A stretch of DNA of 64,000 nt, from positions 102,674 to 166,673 of the forward strand of contig CAXTAT010000009.1 of NCBI GenBank assembly GCA_964242415.1, written 5' to 3'. This DNA comes from DASWOJ01 sp964242415. GTDB taxonomy: Bacteria > Pseudomonadota > Alphaproteobacteria > Acetobacterales > Acetobacteraceae. Every line of letters starts with the position of its first letter. Position 1 is the stretch's first letter. Positions 17,855 to 29,227 of this stretch are shown in pieces. A program made the position numbers and the translations under genes. Under the pieces are notes generated by a model that saw only the letters and a list, made by a program, of their open reading frames with translations, searched no databases and was not told the DNA's origin.

Positions 17855-19189
17855 ATGAGGCGCCTGCGTCAGGCGGCCCTGGTTGTCCCCCTGATGGCGG
17901 GCTGCCTGGTTCTGGCTGCGCTGAAGCCGGCCCGGCAGGCGGACCAGCAACCGAACCAGCAACTGGGTCAGCATGGCGGGCGGACGATGCGGGCGGCGGA
18001 GTTCCTCGATGCACTGGGAGTCAACACCCACGTCGGCTCCGACCCGTATAACGACCCCGCCCAGATTGCCTCCCTGCTGTCCTATCTCGGCACCCGCAAC
18101 ATACGCCAAAGCTCCCCCATCAACGCGTCCTCGCTGGCCAACATGCAGGCGCTGGGGAAGCTGGGGGCGAGGTTCGACCTGATCATCAACGGCGGCGGCC
18201 CGGTGGACCTGGGCGGCGCGCTGGCGACGGCACGCAAGCTGGCGCCTTACCTGAACGCCATCGAGGGCGTGAACGAGGCCGCGATCTGGCCGGTCTCGTA
18301 TGGCGGCTTCGCCGGGGTGGATGCGGCGGTGGCGCTGCAGAAGGACCTCTATGCCGCCGTGAAGGCCGACCCGGCGCTTGCGAAGGCGGCGGTGTATATC
18401 TTCACGCTCGGCGGCGTCGATCCCGGGGCGTTCCCGTCCATCGGCGACCTGTCGGCCTACACCGACTTCGCCAACGTCCACTCCTACCCGCCGCACGGGC
18501 TGCGGCCTTGCTTCGTGATCCATGCGGCGATCGACGGCGGCCGGACCAATGCGCCCGCCAAGCCGGTCGTCCTCACCGAAACCGGGTATTACACCCTGCC
18601 GCAGAACGCCGGCTGGGGTGGCGTCCCCGAGGCGATGCAGGCCAGCTACCTGATCGGCCTGCTGCTGGACGAGGCGGCGGCGGGCGTGGTCCGGACCTAC
18701 TTGTACGACCTGATCGACGATGGGGTGGACCCGCCGCAAACCGAGCGGGAGGACCACTTCGGGCTGTTCCACCATGACGGATCGCCCAAGCTGGCGGCGA
18801 CCGCGTTGCACAACCTGACCACGCTGCTCGCCGACCCCGGCGCGCGCAGCGGCGCGTTCAAGCTGGACGGCTTCCCGTTCACGGCGACCGGAGTGCCCTA
18901 TGACCACACCGGCAACACGCTGCACCTGCAAAAGAGCGATGGGACGCATATCGTCGCGGCCTGGAACGAGCAGCAGCCGTGGGACCCGGACACCCAGACC
19001 GCGGCACCGGTCAAGCACATCCCGGTGACGGTTGACCTGCAGCGAGGCTACGGCACCGTGCTGATCTACGATCCGACCGTCGGGACTGCGCCCGTGCAGA
19101 CCCTGCACGACGTGTCGAACCTGGTGCTGGACCTTACCGACCACCCGTTGCTCGTCGTGGTTCCGCCGCGGGATGCGCCGGGACCGTAG
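17855..19189 (+). CDS. Secreted GH-A-clan glycosidase, probably exopolysaccharide-linked
   Basis: This 444-residue protein starts with a signal sequence (residues 1-24; PLMAGC could be a lipobox). A TIM-barrel glycosidase domain follows, with an acid/base candidate Glu141 in IEGVNEAAIW and nucleophile candidate Glu242 in VVLTETGYY. NVHSYP, TYLYDLIDDG and the HFGLFHHDGSPKLAATAL segment fit GH39/GH5-like retaining enzymes. A C-terminal beta domain follows (about 350-440). I cannot place it in one GH family. It sits 200 bp after the polysaccharide polymerase in the same direction, so trimming or degrading the exopolysaccharide is a reasonable inference. Confidence 0.75.
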   Translation: MRRLRQAALVVPLMAGCLVLAALKPARQADQQPNQQLGQHGGRTMRAAEFLDALGVNTHVGSDPYNDPAQIASLLSYLGTRNIRQSSPINASSLANMQALGKLGARFDLIINGGGPVDLGGALATARKLAPYLNAIEGVNEAAIWPVSYGGFAGVDAAVALQKDLYAAVKADPALAKAAVYIFTLGGVDPGAFPSIGDLSAYTDFANVHSYPPHGLRPCFVIHAAIDGGRTNAPAKPVVLTETGYYTLPQNAGWGGVPEAMQASYLIGLLLDEAAAGVVRTYLYDLIDDGVDPPQTEREDHFGLFHHDGSPKLAATALHNLTTLLADPGARSGAFKLDGFPFTATGVPYDHTGNTLHLQKSDGTHIVAAWNEQQPWDPDTQTAAPVKHIPVTVDLQRGYGTVLIYDPTVGTAPVQTLHDVSNLVLDLTDHPLLVVVPPRDAPGP

Positions 19190-19273
19190 GATTGGAGGTG
19201 GCCGCCACGCCGCGCACCGGGCCGCGACGACGGGTGCAGGTTGCGATGCGTCGGGTCCGTTGACCGGCGCGGG

Positions 19274-20737
19274 TCAGCCTGTGCCAAGGCTGGGGTCCCG
19301 CCACGCCCTCTCGAACGGCAGGCGCCAGGCGTGCGGGGCCACGAGCTGATGGATCGACTTCGGCCCCCACGATGTCTGGGGATAGAGCCGGACCGGCGGG
19401 GGCGCCTCCAGCAACGGCATCGACACCTCCCAAAGCCGCTCGATGCCCTCGGCCGTCGTGAATAGGGTGTGGTCGCCCCGCATGGCGTCGAGGATCAGGC
19501 GCTCATAGGCCTCCAGCACGTCGCCGATCCGCCCGGTGTCGTTCATCGCGAACTGCAGGCTTAGTTTATCCAGGCGCATGCCGGGGCCGGGGCGCTTGCC
19601 ATAGAACGACAGCGACATCTTCGAGGCGTCGGCGAGGTCGAACGTCAGGTGGTCCGGTCCCTGCGCGCCGACGCCGGAGCCGGCTGGGAACATGCTTTTC
19701 GGCGGCTCGCGGAAGGCGATGGAGATGATCCGCTGCCCCTCCGCCAGCCGCTTTCCGGTGCGCAGGAAGAACGGCACCCCCGCCCAGCGCCAGTTGTCGA
19801 TCTGGCACTTCAGCGCGATGAAGGTCTCGGTCTCCGATTCGGGATCGACGCCCTCCTCGGACCGGTAGCCGACATACTGCCCGCGGACCACGTCCTTCGG
19901 ATCAAGCGGCAGCATGCTGCGGAACACCTTGTTCTTTTCCTCGCTGATCGAGGCCGGCTCCAGGGCGGTCGGCGGCTCCATCGCCATGAAGGCGAGGATC
20001 TGGAACAGGTGCGTCACCACCATGTCGCGGAACGCCCCGGTCGCCTCGTAGAACCCGGTGCGCTTGCCCAGGCCCAGAGTTTCCGGCACGTCGATCTGCA
20101 CGTGGTTGATGAAGTTGCGGTTCCAGATCGGCTCGAACAGGCCGTTGGCGAAGCGGAACGCCAGGATGTTCTGCGCCGGCTCCTTGCCGAGGAAGTGGTC
20201 GATGCGGAAGATCTGCTCCTCGGCGAACACCTCGTGCAGCCTGGCGTTCAGCAGGACCGCGCTGGCCAGGTCGGTGCCGAACGGCTTTTCCATGATGATG
20301 CGCGACCGCTCGACCAGCCCGGCCTGCGCCAGCATCCGTACGGCGGCCAATGCGGCGTTGGGCGGCACGCTGAGGTAGTGGATGCGCTGCCCCTCGCCGC
20401 CCAGGGCGTGCTCCGCCGTCTCCACCGCCGCCTTGAGGGCGTGGGCGCCGGCCCCCAGGGGCACGTAGTCGAGCGCGTCGGCGAAGGCGGCCCAGGCGGC
20501 CTCGTCCACCTTGCGGGTGGAGAACTGCTCCAGCGCCTCGCGCGCGAAGGCGCGGAAGCCGTCCGGGTCGAGGTCGTCCAGCGACACGCCGATGATCCGG
20601 CAGCCCGGGATGAAGCCGCCGCGCACCAGGTGGAACAGCCCCGGCAGCAGCTTGCGCCGCGACAGGTCGCCGGTCGCGCCGACGAGGGTCACGACCTGCG
20701 GGTGCTTCGGACCCACGCCGGGGGGAACTTTTCTCAT
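19274..20737 (-). CDS. zwf: Glucose-6-phosphate 1-dehydrogenase
   Basis: This 487-residue enzyme oxidises glucose-6-phosphate to 6-phosphogluconolactone with NADP, the entry to the pentose phosphate and Entner-Doudoroff routes. Visible motifs are the Rossmann fold GATGDLSRRKLLPGLF (about residues 17-32), IIMEKPFGTDL, and the active-site RIDHFLGKEPAQN. The length matches the family. The ATG at 20737 (MRKVPPG) with an AGGACGG upstream is preferred over the longer open frame. It is convergent with the glycosidase gene. Neighbouring pgl and edd genes are absent. Confidence 0.95.
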   Translation of the reverse strand: MRKVPPGVGPKHPQVVTLVGATGDLSRRKLLPGLFHLVRGGFIPGCRIIGVSLDDLDPDGFRAFAREALEQFSTRKVDEAAWAAFADALDYVPLGAGAHALKAAVETAEHALGGEGQRIHYLSVPPNAALAAVRMLAQAGLVERSRIIMEKPFGTDLASAVLLNARLHEVFAEEQIFRIDHFLGKEPAQNILAFRFANGLFEPIWNRNFINHVQIDVPETLGLGKRTGFYEATGAFRDMVVTHLFQILAFMAMEPPTALEPASISEEKNKVFRSMLPLDPKDVVRGQYVGYRSEEGVDPESETETFIALKCQIDNWRWAGVPFFLRTGKRLAEGQRIISIAFREPPKSMFPAGSGVGAQGPDHLTFDLADASKMSLSFYGKRPGPGMRLDKLSLQFAMNDTGRIGDVLEAYERLILDAMRGDHTLFTTAEGIERLWEVSMPLLEAPPPVRLYPQTSWGPKSIHQLVAPHAWRLPFERAWRDPSLGTG

Positions 20738-20919
20738 GCGTCCGTCCTGTTGGGTGGAGTGTGGCCATGCGGAGCGGGTTTCGCCGGTGTCGCGCGGCAT
20801 CGCGGCCTAGGCAGGCCCGTCCAAGGCAAAGCGGTGTCGTGACGCGTCCAGTTGCATCACGCCGCTGAATTTGTCCCTTTTCGTTGCACTGCACAACGGC
20901 CATTCTGCACACTGCTGCT

Positions 20920-21077
20920 GCCTTTCCCGCTTTGGGAAGGGGCCGGGTCGAGGGAGTCTTGCTTGCCTGCTGCGCCATTAGGACCCGTCTGTGCTGCTGG
21001 GATCGGGCTGGTCCGGGGCCGGGAATTGCGCCTCAAGACCCCCTCACCCCAGCCCTCTCCCGGAGGGAGAGGGAGCC
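20920..21077. repeat. Inverted-repeat MITE-like element (family A), copy 1
   Basis: The right arm at 21037-21077 has the family pattern CCCCTCACCCC, GCCCTCTCCC, GGAGGGAGAGGG. The left arm at 20920-20957 is a diverged inverted copy (CCTTTCCC, GGGAAGG, then GGGTCGAGGGAG) whose own stem still pairs. The element lies between divergent zwf and the glucosidase gene and ends 57 bp before the glucosidase ATG. The rest of the 20738-21134 spacer has no gene. Confidence 0.65.
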
Positions 21078-21134
21078 AGGGCGGCGCTTGCATTATCCGT
21101 CGCTATCCTGACCCGCACCTCAAGGGAGGCCGCA

Positions 21135-23858
<2,724 letters not shown>

Positions 23859-23921
23859 ACCCCGGCGGGCCTTGCGGGGCGCGGCTGGCACGTCGGGGGC
23901 GGCAAGGCCAAACGTTCAGCC

Positions 23922-23955
23922 CTGGATTGCCGCACCGAAGCCGGCTCGCAATGAT
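23922..23955 (+). repeat. Dispersed palindromic repeat (family B), copy 2
   Basis: This copy differs from copy 1 at 17770-17803 by only two bases in 34 (CGCACC for CGCGCC, and a final T). It lies in the 195-bp gap between the glucosidase and phzF-like genes, which otherwise shows no gene. Confidence 0.68.
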
Positions 23956-24053
23956 GGTCCGGCACGCGGCAGCGAAGTATTTTGCCGACCGGCGATGGCC
24001 TTTGCCGGTGTGGTGCGGGAAGCTGGCCCGGCCCCTGCAACGGATGCCCTGCG

Positions 24054-24935
24054 ATGCCGGATTACGAGTTCGTCACCACCGACGTGTTCACCGACCGGCG
24101 CTTCGGCGGCAACCCGCTGGCGGTGTTCCCGGATGCAGGTGGCCTGTCGGACGCCGAGATGCAGGCCCTGGCGCGCGAGTTCAACTATAGCGAGACCACC
24201 TTCGTGCTGCCGCCTGCGGACCCCGCCCACACCGCGCGGGTCCGCATCTTCGTGCCGACTGCGGAGATCCCGTTCGCCGGGCACCCCAACGTCGGCACCG
24301 CGCTGGTGCTGGCCGCGCGCATGGGCACGCCCCCGGAGGCGATGGTGTTCGAGGAGCTGGCCGGCCTCGTGCACATCCGGCTGACCCGCCCCGGCGGTGT
24401 CGCCATGGCGACGCTCGAAGCGCCGCAGCCGTTGCAGACTGGGCCGGACATCGCCGCCGCCCTGGTGGCGGGCTGTCTGGGCTTGCCGGTGGCCGCGGTG
24501 CTGACCAGCACGCATCCGCCCGTGGTGGCCAGCGTCGGCCTGGGTTTTGCAATCACCGAGGTCACGCCTGGCGGCCTGGCCGCCGCCGCCCCGGACACCG
24601 CCGGCTTCCGCGCGGCCCTGGCGCAGGCGCCGACCCGCGGCGGCGGGTTCAGCCTGCTGGCCTACGCCCGCGACGGGGGCGCCATCCGCGCCCGCATGTT
24701 CGCCCCGCTCGCCGGCATCCCGGAGGACCCGGCCACCGGCAGCGCCGCCTGCGCCCTGGCCGCCCTGCTGCTGTCCCGCACGGAGCTGCAGGAGCATCGG
24801 CTCACCATCCATCAGGGCATCGAGATGGGCCGCCCCAGCCTGCTGCATGCCCACGCCCGGCGCAGCGCAGACGGCATCCGCGCCGGGGTGGGCGGCGGGG
24901 CCGTCATGGTGCTGCGCGGGGTGGCGACCGTGTAG
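24054..24935 (+). CDS. PhzF-family isomerase/epimerase
   Basis: This 293-residue protein has the diaminopimelate-epimerase-like fold in two halves. Markers are FVTTDVFTDRRFGGNPLAV, the catalytic Glu47 in FNYSETTFV, FAGHPNVGTALVLA, and DPATGSAACALAALL. PhzF enzymes catalyse proton shifts on small cyclic acids; most members outside phenazine clusters have unknown substrates, and no phenazine genes are present here. The ATG at 24054 (MPDYEF) matches the family start. It is convergent with the TAXI binding-protein gene. Confidence 0.9.
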   Translation: MPDYEFVTTDVFTDRRFGGNPLAVFPDAGGLSDAEMQALAREFNYSETTFVLPPADPAHTARVRIFVPTAEIPFAGHPNVGTALVLAARMGTPPEAMVFEELAGLVHIRLTRPGGVAMATLEAPQPLQTGPDIAAALVAGCLGLPVAAVLTSTHPPVVASVGLGFAITEVTPGGLAAAAPDTAGFRAALAQAPTRGGGFSLLAYARDGGAIRARMFAPLAGIPEDPATGSAACALAALLLSRTELQEHRLTIHQGIEMGRPSLLHAHARRSADGIRAGVGGGAVMVLRGVATV

Positions 24936-24945
24936 CCGTGCCGGC

Positions 24946-25980
24946 CTATGCGAGCTGCGCGCCTTGCGCCTTCCAGAACGCCGCCGCGGCCGGATGCCAT
25001 GGCACGCCGACGGCTGCGGTCCGCTGCGCGGCCACCGAGAAGTGGGTCGCCTCCGGGTGCGCCGCGACCAGCTCGGGCCGGTTGGCCCACAGGGCCGACA
25101 GGATCGCGGTGACCCGGGCGTCCGGCATGGCGGCGGCGGCCACGATGATGTTGGTGACGGAGACCTGCAGGTTGTCCCGGTCCTGGCCGGGGTAGGTGCC
25201 GGCCGGGATGACGTCGGAGAAGTAGACCGGGCCGTAGCGGGCGGTGAACCCGTCCGCCAGCTCGGCGGTGTCTACCAGCACCAGCTTCACCCCCGGGGTC
25301 GCGCCGAGGTTGGTGACCGCCGGGGCGGGAATGCCGGACGGAAAGAAGTAGGCGTCCAGCGTTCCCGCCTTCACCGCGGCGTTGCTGTCGGCCAGGCTTT
25401 GGCTGACGATGCCCGCCAGGTCCCGGTTGCGGTCCAGGCCTGCGATGGTGAGCGCCCGGTAGGCCAGGTCCTCGATGGCGGAGCCGGGGGCGCCGCCGGT
25501 GCTGACGCGCTTGCCCTGCAGGTCCTCCATGGTGCGGATGCCGGAGCCGCTGGTGGTGACCAGGTGCAGGTGGTTGGGGAACATGACGCCGAGCGCCCGG
25601 ACCGGGAGGTGCTTGCCGCGGTAGTAGCCCTCGCCCTCGACGGCGTTGACGGCGATGTCCACCTGGGTGAAGCCGATGTCGGCCTGGCCGCTGGTGACCC
25701 GGTCCACGTTGTCGAAGCCGCCCTTGGTCACCGCCGAGCTGGCGGACAGGCCCGGGACGGTGCGGACCAGCAGCTTGGCGATGGCGACGCCCAGGGCGTT
25801 GTAGGCCGCCCCGACCGGGCCGCCGCCGATGACGAACGGGTCTGGGGAGAACGGACTTGGGAGAGGCGGCGCTGGGGCAGGCTGCTGCGCCTGGGCGCAC
25901 GCCGGCGCCGCCAGCATCGCAGCGGCGCCAAGGAAGGAACGGCGGGTGGTTTCCGCAAGGGACATTGTTGTTGCATCCAT
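24946..25980 (-). CDS. TAXI-family TRAP transporter solute-binding protein (orphan)
   Basis: This protein of about 344 residues has a Tat-like signal peptide (ETTRRSFLGAAAMLAAPACA) and the TAXI domain: FVIGGGPVGAAYNALGVAIAKLL, SSAVTKGGFDNVDRV, QADIGFTQVDIA, and GKRVSTGGAPGSAIEDLAYRAL. It would bind a carboxylate-type solute in the periplasm and deliver it to a fused 4TM/12TM permease, which is not encoded nearby. ATG 25980 is preferred over a TTG at 26001; an ATG at 25965 is also possible. The gene is the sole minus-strand gene in this stretch. Confidence 0.85.
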   Translation of the reverse strand: MDATTMSLAETTRRSFLGAAAMLAAPACAQAQQPAPAPPLPSPFSPDPFVIGGGPVGAAYNALGVAIAKLLVRTVPGLSASSAVTKGGFDNVDRVTSGQADIGFTQVDIAVNAVEGEGYYRGKHLPVRALGVMFPNHLHLVTTSGSGIRTMEDLQGKRVSTGGAPGSAIEDLAYRALTIAGLDRNRDLAGIVSQSLADSNAAVKAGTLDAYFFPSGIPAPAVTNLGATPGVKLVLVDTAELADGFTARYGPVYFSDVIPAGTYPGQDRDNLQVSVTNIIVAAAAMPDARVTAILSALWANRPELVAAHPEATHFSVAAQRTAAVGVPWHPAAAAFWKAQGAQLA

Positions 25981-26399
25981 GGAACCAGTCGAATTGTACA
26001 AAGTTCGCGGTCCCTTGAGCTTTAGTTAAAGTAGCATTTTGGTGCGTTGTCCTGTCATTGCGCTTGGGGCTAGGCGCTGGGACGATCACCGGGCTGGGGA
26101 GGCGGTGGTCCCCAGGACGTGGCGCGGCAGCCAGCAGGAGCCATCCCGGGAGCGCCGGCGCCGAACCCTAAGCCAGGGCATTCGCTGGTTGCGGGGAGAC
26201 GACACCTGCTTCCTCGCCGCAACGGGATCAGGGACATGCAGTGCTTTCGCCCCTCGTGCGGCTGCATCGCGCGTCGGCGTGAGGACGCCCGCAAAAGAGA
26301 CCCGCCTTGCAAAGCCCCTTGCCAGGATGTGTCTAAGTCAGGTTATGTTGTTGCCAGCAGGCCGGTATAAAGCGGTCGCTGAAGGAATGGGGAAGACTC
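25981..26399. other. Intergenic region without recognisable gene
   Basis: These 419 bp lie between divergent genes and should hold both promoters. A short frame from 26039 runs into the sorbosone dehydrogenase gene out of phase and looks non-coding. An 8-bp palindrome TTGTACAA lies at 25994-26001, just upstream of the TAXI gene. I see no RNA gene or confident promoter here. Confidence 0.4.
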
Positions 26400-27659
26400 G
26401 TGAGAAAGCAAGCATTGCTGCGCTATACCGCCATTGTTGCGACAACCGCTGCGGCGTTCGGCATGGGAACCGCCGCGCAGGCCGCCGACGTGAAAAGCTA
26501 CGACAGCAGCCGCCCCAGCTTCTGGGCGCACCCGCCGGCCGACTGGTTCCTGGGTGACGAGACCGTGGCGATGAAGGGCCTCGCCCCGCCGGTCGGCCCG
26601 GCCACGCCGACGCCGCTCGACGAGCTGCAGGCCAACATGAAGAACATCAAGCTGCCGCCGGGCTTCAAGATCGAGGTCTATGCCTCCGGCCTGCCCGAGG
26701 CGCGGCAGATGGCGTGGGGTCCGAACGGTACGCTGTTCGTCGGCTCCTACAACGCGACCAACGTTTATGCCGTGACCGATGATGAGGGCAAGCACACCGT
26801 CCACACCATCCTCAAGGGCTTGAACATGCCCACCGGCGTCGCGGTGCAGAACGGGTCGCTGTACGTGATCGCCATCGACAAGCTGCTGCGCTACGACAAC
26901 GTGGAGTCCAACCTGGACCACATGCCCGCCGCGGTCGTCGCCTATGACGACATGCCTCCCTATGTGGCGCACGGCTGGAAGTACCTGGTGTCCGACAAGG
27001 ACGGCGACATGTACATCCCCTTCGGCCCCCCGTTCAACATCGGCATCCCGCCCACCAGCGTGTCGCAGATCCGCCGCGTCGATCCGAAGACTGGCCTGGC
27101 GGAGATCATGGCGCTCGGCGTCCGCAACAGCGTCGGCGGCGACATCGACCCGCGCACGGGCGACTACTGGTTCACCGAGAATGCACGCGACTGGATGAGC
27201 GACGACGTGCCGAGCGACAAGTTGAACCACATCACCCGCATCGGCCAGCACTTCGGCTATCCGTACTGCCACCAGGGCGACCTGCCGGACCCGAAGTTCG
27301 CCCACGGACACCAGTGCAGCGAGTTCACGCCGCCCGTGGTAAAGCTGGGCGCGCATGTGGCGCCGCTGGGGATGAAGTTCTACACCGGTAACATGTTCCC
27401 GGCGGAGTACAAGAACAACATCTTCGTCGCCGAACACGGGTCGTGGAACCGGCACCAGTACCAGGGCGCGCGTATCGACCGCATCGTGGTTGATGCGGAC
27501 GGCAAGAACCCGCACCAGGAGGTGTTCGCGCAGGGCTGGCTGACTGGGGCCCAGGACTATTCTGGCCGGCCGACGGACATCCTGCAGGCCAAGGACGGCT
27601 CGCTGCTGGTGGCCGACGACTGGGCCGGCGCGATCTACCGCATCAGCTACGCCAAGTAG
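26400..27659 (+). CDS. PQQ-dependent sugar (L-sorbosone-type) dehydrogenase, periplasmic
   Basis: This 419-residue protein has a Sec signal peptide cleaved near AAQAADV (residue 29-30) and a six-bladed beta-propeller of the GSDH/sorbosone dehydrogenase family. Typical segments are LPPGFKIEVYASGLPEARQ, LFVGSYNATNVYAV, FGYPYCHQGDLPDP, FVAEHGSWNRH, and the last blade DGSLLVADDWAGAIYRI. Family enzymes oxidise aldoses or sorbosone with PQQ and pass electrons to a cytochrome. A two-haem cytochrome gene lies 57 bp downstream, matching this. It starts with GTG after GAAGGAATGGGG. No PQQ biosynthesis genes are in the window. Confidence 0.9.
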   Translation: MRKQALLRYTAIVATTAAAFGMGTAAQAADVKSYDSSRPSFWAHPPADWFLGDETVAMKGLAPPVGPATPTPLDELQANMKNIKLPPGFKIEVYASGLPEARQMAWGPNGTLFVGSYNATNVYAVTDDEGKHTVHTILKGLNMPTGVAVQNGSLYVIAIDKLLRYDNVESNLDHMPAAVVAYDDMPPYVAHGWKYLVSDKDGDMYIPFGPPFNIGIPPTSVSQIRRVDPKTGLAEIMALGVRNSVGGDIDPRTGDYWFTENARDWMSDDVPSDKLNHITRIGQHFGYPYCHQGDLPDPKFAHGHQCSEFTPPVVKLGAHVAPLGMKFYTGNMFPAEYKNNIFVAEHGSWNRHQYQGARIDRIVVDADGKNPHQEVFAQGWLTGAQDYSGRPTDILQAKDGSLLVADDWAGAIYRISYAK

Positions 27660-27716
27660 CCGCTCGCTACATCCCGCCCCGGCACCCTTGCGGGCGGTCC
27701 GGGGCGGGCCACAGCC

Positions 27717-28313
27717 ATGGATCGAAGAATGCACCCAGCGTGGGCCGCAGCCGCGGCGCTTTGCCTTATGTCCGCCCCGGCTTTCGCCGCCGCCGACCTC
27801 GCCGCCGGACAGGAGCGGGCCGAAGCCTGCGGGGCCTGCCACGGCGCCCGCGGCGTGTCGGAGGACCCGGCGGTGCCCTCCCTCGCCGGGCAGCAGGACA
27901 GGTTCCTGCAATGGCAGCTCGTGTTCTTCCGGTCCGGCCGCCGCGCCAACGAGATCATGGGGGCGATGGCCGCCGACCTGACGGACGCGGACATCCGCAA
28001 CCTCGGCGCATACTTCGCGTCGCTGCCGAAGGACCGGCCGCCGCCGCCCGAGGAGGACCCGGCGCTGCGGTCCGCCGGAGAGGCGCTGGCGGAGCGGAAC
28101 CACTGCGCCGCCTGCCACACCGACAGCTTCGCCGGCAAGCAGGCCGCACCCGCCATCGGCGGGCAGCATCGCGAGTACTTGGTCAAGGCGCTGTCCGACT
28201 ACCGGTCCAGTGCGCGGCCCAGCACCGGCGTCGCGGCGATGACGGAGGCCGCGGCCAACCTGGGCGATGACGACATCCAAGCCCTTGCGACGTTCCTGGA
28301 GGCCTACCGATGA
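27717..28313 (+). CDS. Periplasmic dihaem cytochrome c (c4-like)
   Basis: This 198-residue protein has a signal peptide (to about residue 24, APAFAAAD) and two class I haem-binding motifs, CGACH and CAACH, about 90 residues apart, each followed by a plausible distal Met (MGAM in the first half, AAMTEAA in the second). This is the two-domain cytochrome c4 layout. It probably accepts electrons from the sorbosone dehydrogenase directly upstream and passes them to a terminal oxidase. The alternative start at 27729 also gives a signal peptide. The stop overlaps the next ATG (ATGA). Confidence 0.9.
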   Translation: MDRRMHPAWAAAAALCLMSAPAFAAADLAAGQERAEACGACHGARGVSEDPAVPSLAGQQDRFLQWQLVFFRSGRRANEIMGAMAADLTDADIRNLGAYFASLPKDRPPPPEEDPALRSAGEALAERNHCAACHTDSFAGKQAAPAIGGQHREYLVKALSDYRSSARPSTGVAAMTEAAANLGDDDIQALATFLEAYR

Positions 28314-29011
28314 GCCGTGCCGCTCCCGTGGTGCTGCCGTGCCGTAGGGACCGCACTGACTCCCTCTCCCTCCGGGAGAGGGCTGGGGTGAGGGGGGCCG
28401 GGAGGACCGACCCCCACGCAATTAGGACCGGGGTTCGGCGCTTTCTGGGGCACTTTCTGGGGGGGGTGGGCGTTTGCCGCTTCCCTCACCTCGGCCCTCT
28501 CCCAGAGGGAAAGGGTGCAGCAGGCAGCTTTTTTAAGGCTGGTTTGGTCACTTTGCTCCTGGGTGCTCCTGTTGCGGTGCAGGCTCAGGCGCAGGCGCCC
28601 GGGCCGCCAGACCGCACGGAGGCGTTCGAGCGTAGCGCTGCGGAGTCGTATTATACCTTCGATGCCTGCGGCGACGGCCTGGCCGGGCGGCTGTACCGGC
28701 GCGCCCTGGCGGAACGCTTTGCCGCCTGCCCGTTTGCCCCGGCGGCCCGCGCCCGCTACGGCCTGCGCATGCAGGCACAGGGCGAGAAGGCCCGGGACGC
28801 CATCGGTGAGATGATCGAGGGCCAGGGCGGGCTGCCTGTGCAGCTCGACGGCCTGTCAGGCACATGCCACGCGCATTGGGCCGATGAGGGCTACGGGCGG
28901 CTCCGGCGCCGGATGCTGCAGTATTCGGCGGGGGACCTGCCCGCGACCGCCATCGTGGCCGCACCCTGCGACGCGCCGGTGATCACGCCCGAGGCCGCGG
29001 CGGCGGAATAG
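28310..29011 (+). CDS. Secreted protein of unknown function, N-terminus interrupted by a family A repeat
   Basis: The ATG at 28310 overlaps the cytochrome stop, implying coupling. Codons about 17-69 are derived from a family A element (28358-28516) that stays in frame (DSLSLRERAGVRG, then PHLGPLPEGKG). A signal-peptide core (GLVTLLLGAPVAVQAQAQ) and a mature domain of about 140 residues follow, with four cysteines (FDACGDG, FAACPFA, SGTCHAH, AAPCDAP). I do not recognise the domain. Possible restarts are GTG 28466 or TTG 28544. My reading is that the element inserted into the signal-peptide region without breaking the frame; whether a working signal remains is untested. Confidence 0.6.
   Translation: MSRAAPVVLPCRRDRTDSLSLRERAGVRGAGRTDPHAIRTGVRRFLGHFLGGVGVCRFPHLGPLPEGKGAAGSFFKAGLVTLLLGAPVAVQAQAQAPGPPDRTEAFERSAAESYYTFDACGDGLAGRLYRRALAERFAACPFAPAARARYGLRMQAQGEKARDAIGEMIEGQGGLPVQLDGLSGTCHAHWADEGYGRLRRRMLQYSAGDLPATAIVAAPCDAPVITPEAAAAE
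28358..28516. repeat. Inverted-repeat MITE-like element (family A), copy 2
   Basis: The left arm at 28358-28399 contains CCCTCTCCC-TCC-GGGAGAGGG then GGGGTGAGGGG. The right arm at 28480-28516 is its inverted, diverged copy (TTCCCTCACCTCGG, CCCTCTCCC, GAGGGAAAGGG). The spacer is about 80 bp and unlike the spacers of other copies. It lies inside the open frame of the secreted protein at 28310-29011. Confidence 0.72.
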
Positions 29012-29227
29012 GCCCGCACTTGGGACCCCGCTTGCAACAGCCTGCCCACAAGATTGGGGGAGCCTCTACTACTTGTCATCCCTGGTGGTGTCTCAGTTTG
29101 AAGCTAGGAACTCGACGGACGCTCCTCGAAGAGTAAAGACGACCCTGACCACCCCATTGGTTCGCGAGGCAAGAGCTTGTGCTAAACGCGTCCTCTGTGG
29201 CGGCATCGCGGGTAAGGAGCTTTCGGC
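29012..29227. other. AT-richer intergenic spacer without recognisable gene
   Basis: Base composition from about 29040 to 29230 is clearly less GC-rich than average, and the following RidA gene shares the tendency. This suggests the RidA gene and its leader arrived together. I see no mobile-element ends and no RNA gene. Confidence 0.35.

Noticed and set aside
26039..26557. Possible gene in the spacer before the sorbosone dehydrogenase
   Set aside because: No domain, no ribosome-binding site, and it runs out of phase into a certain gene.
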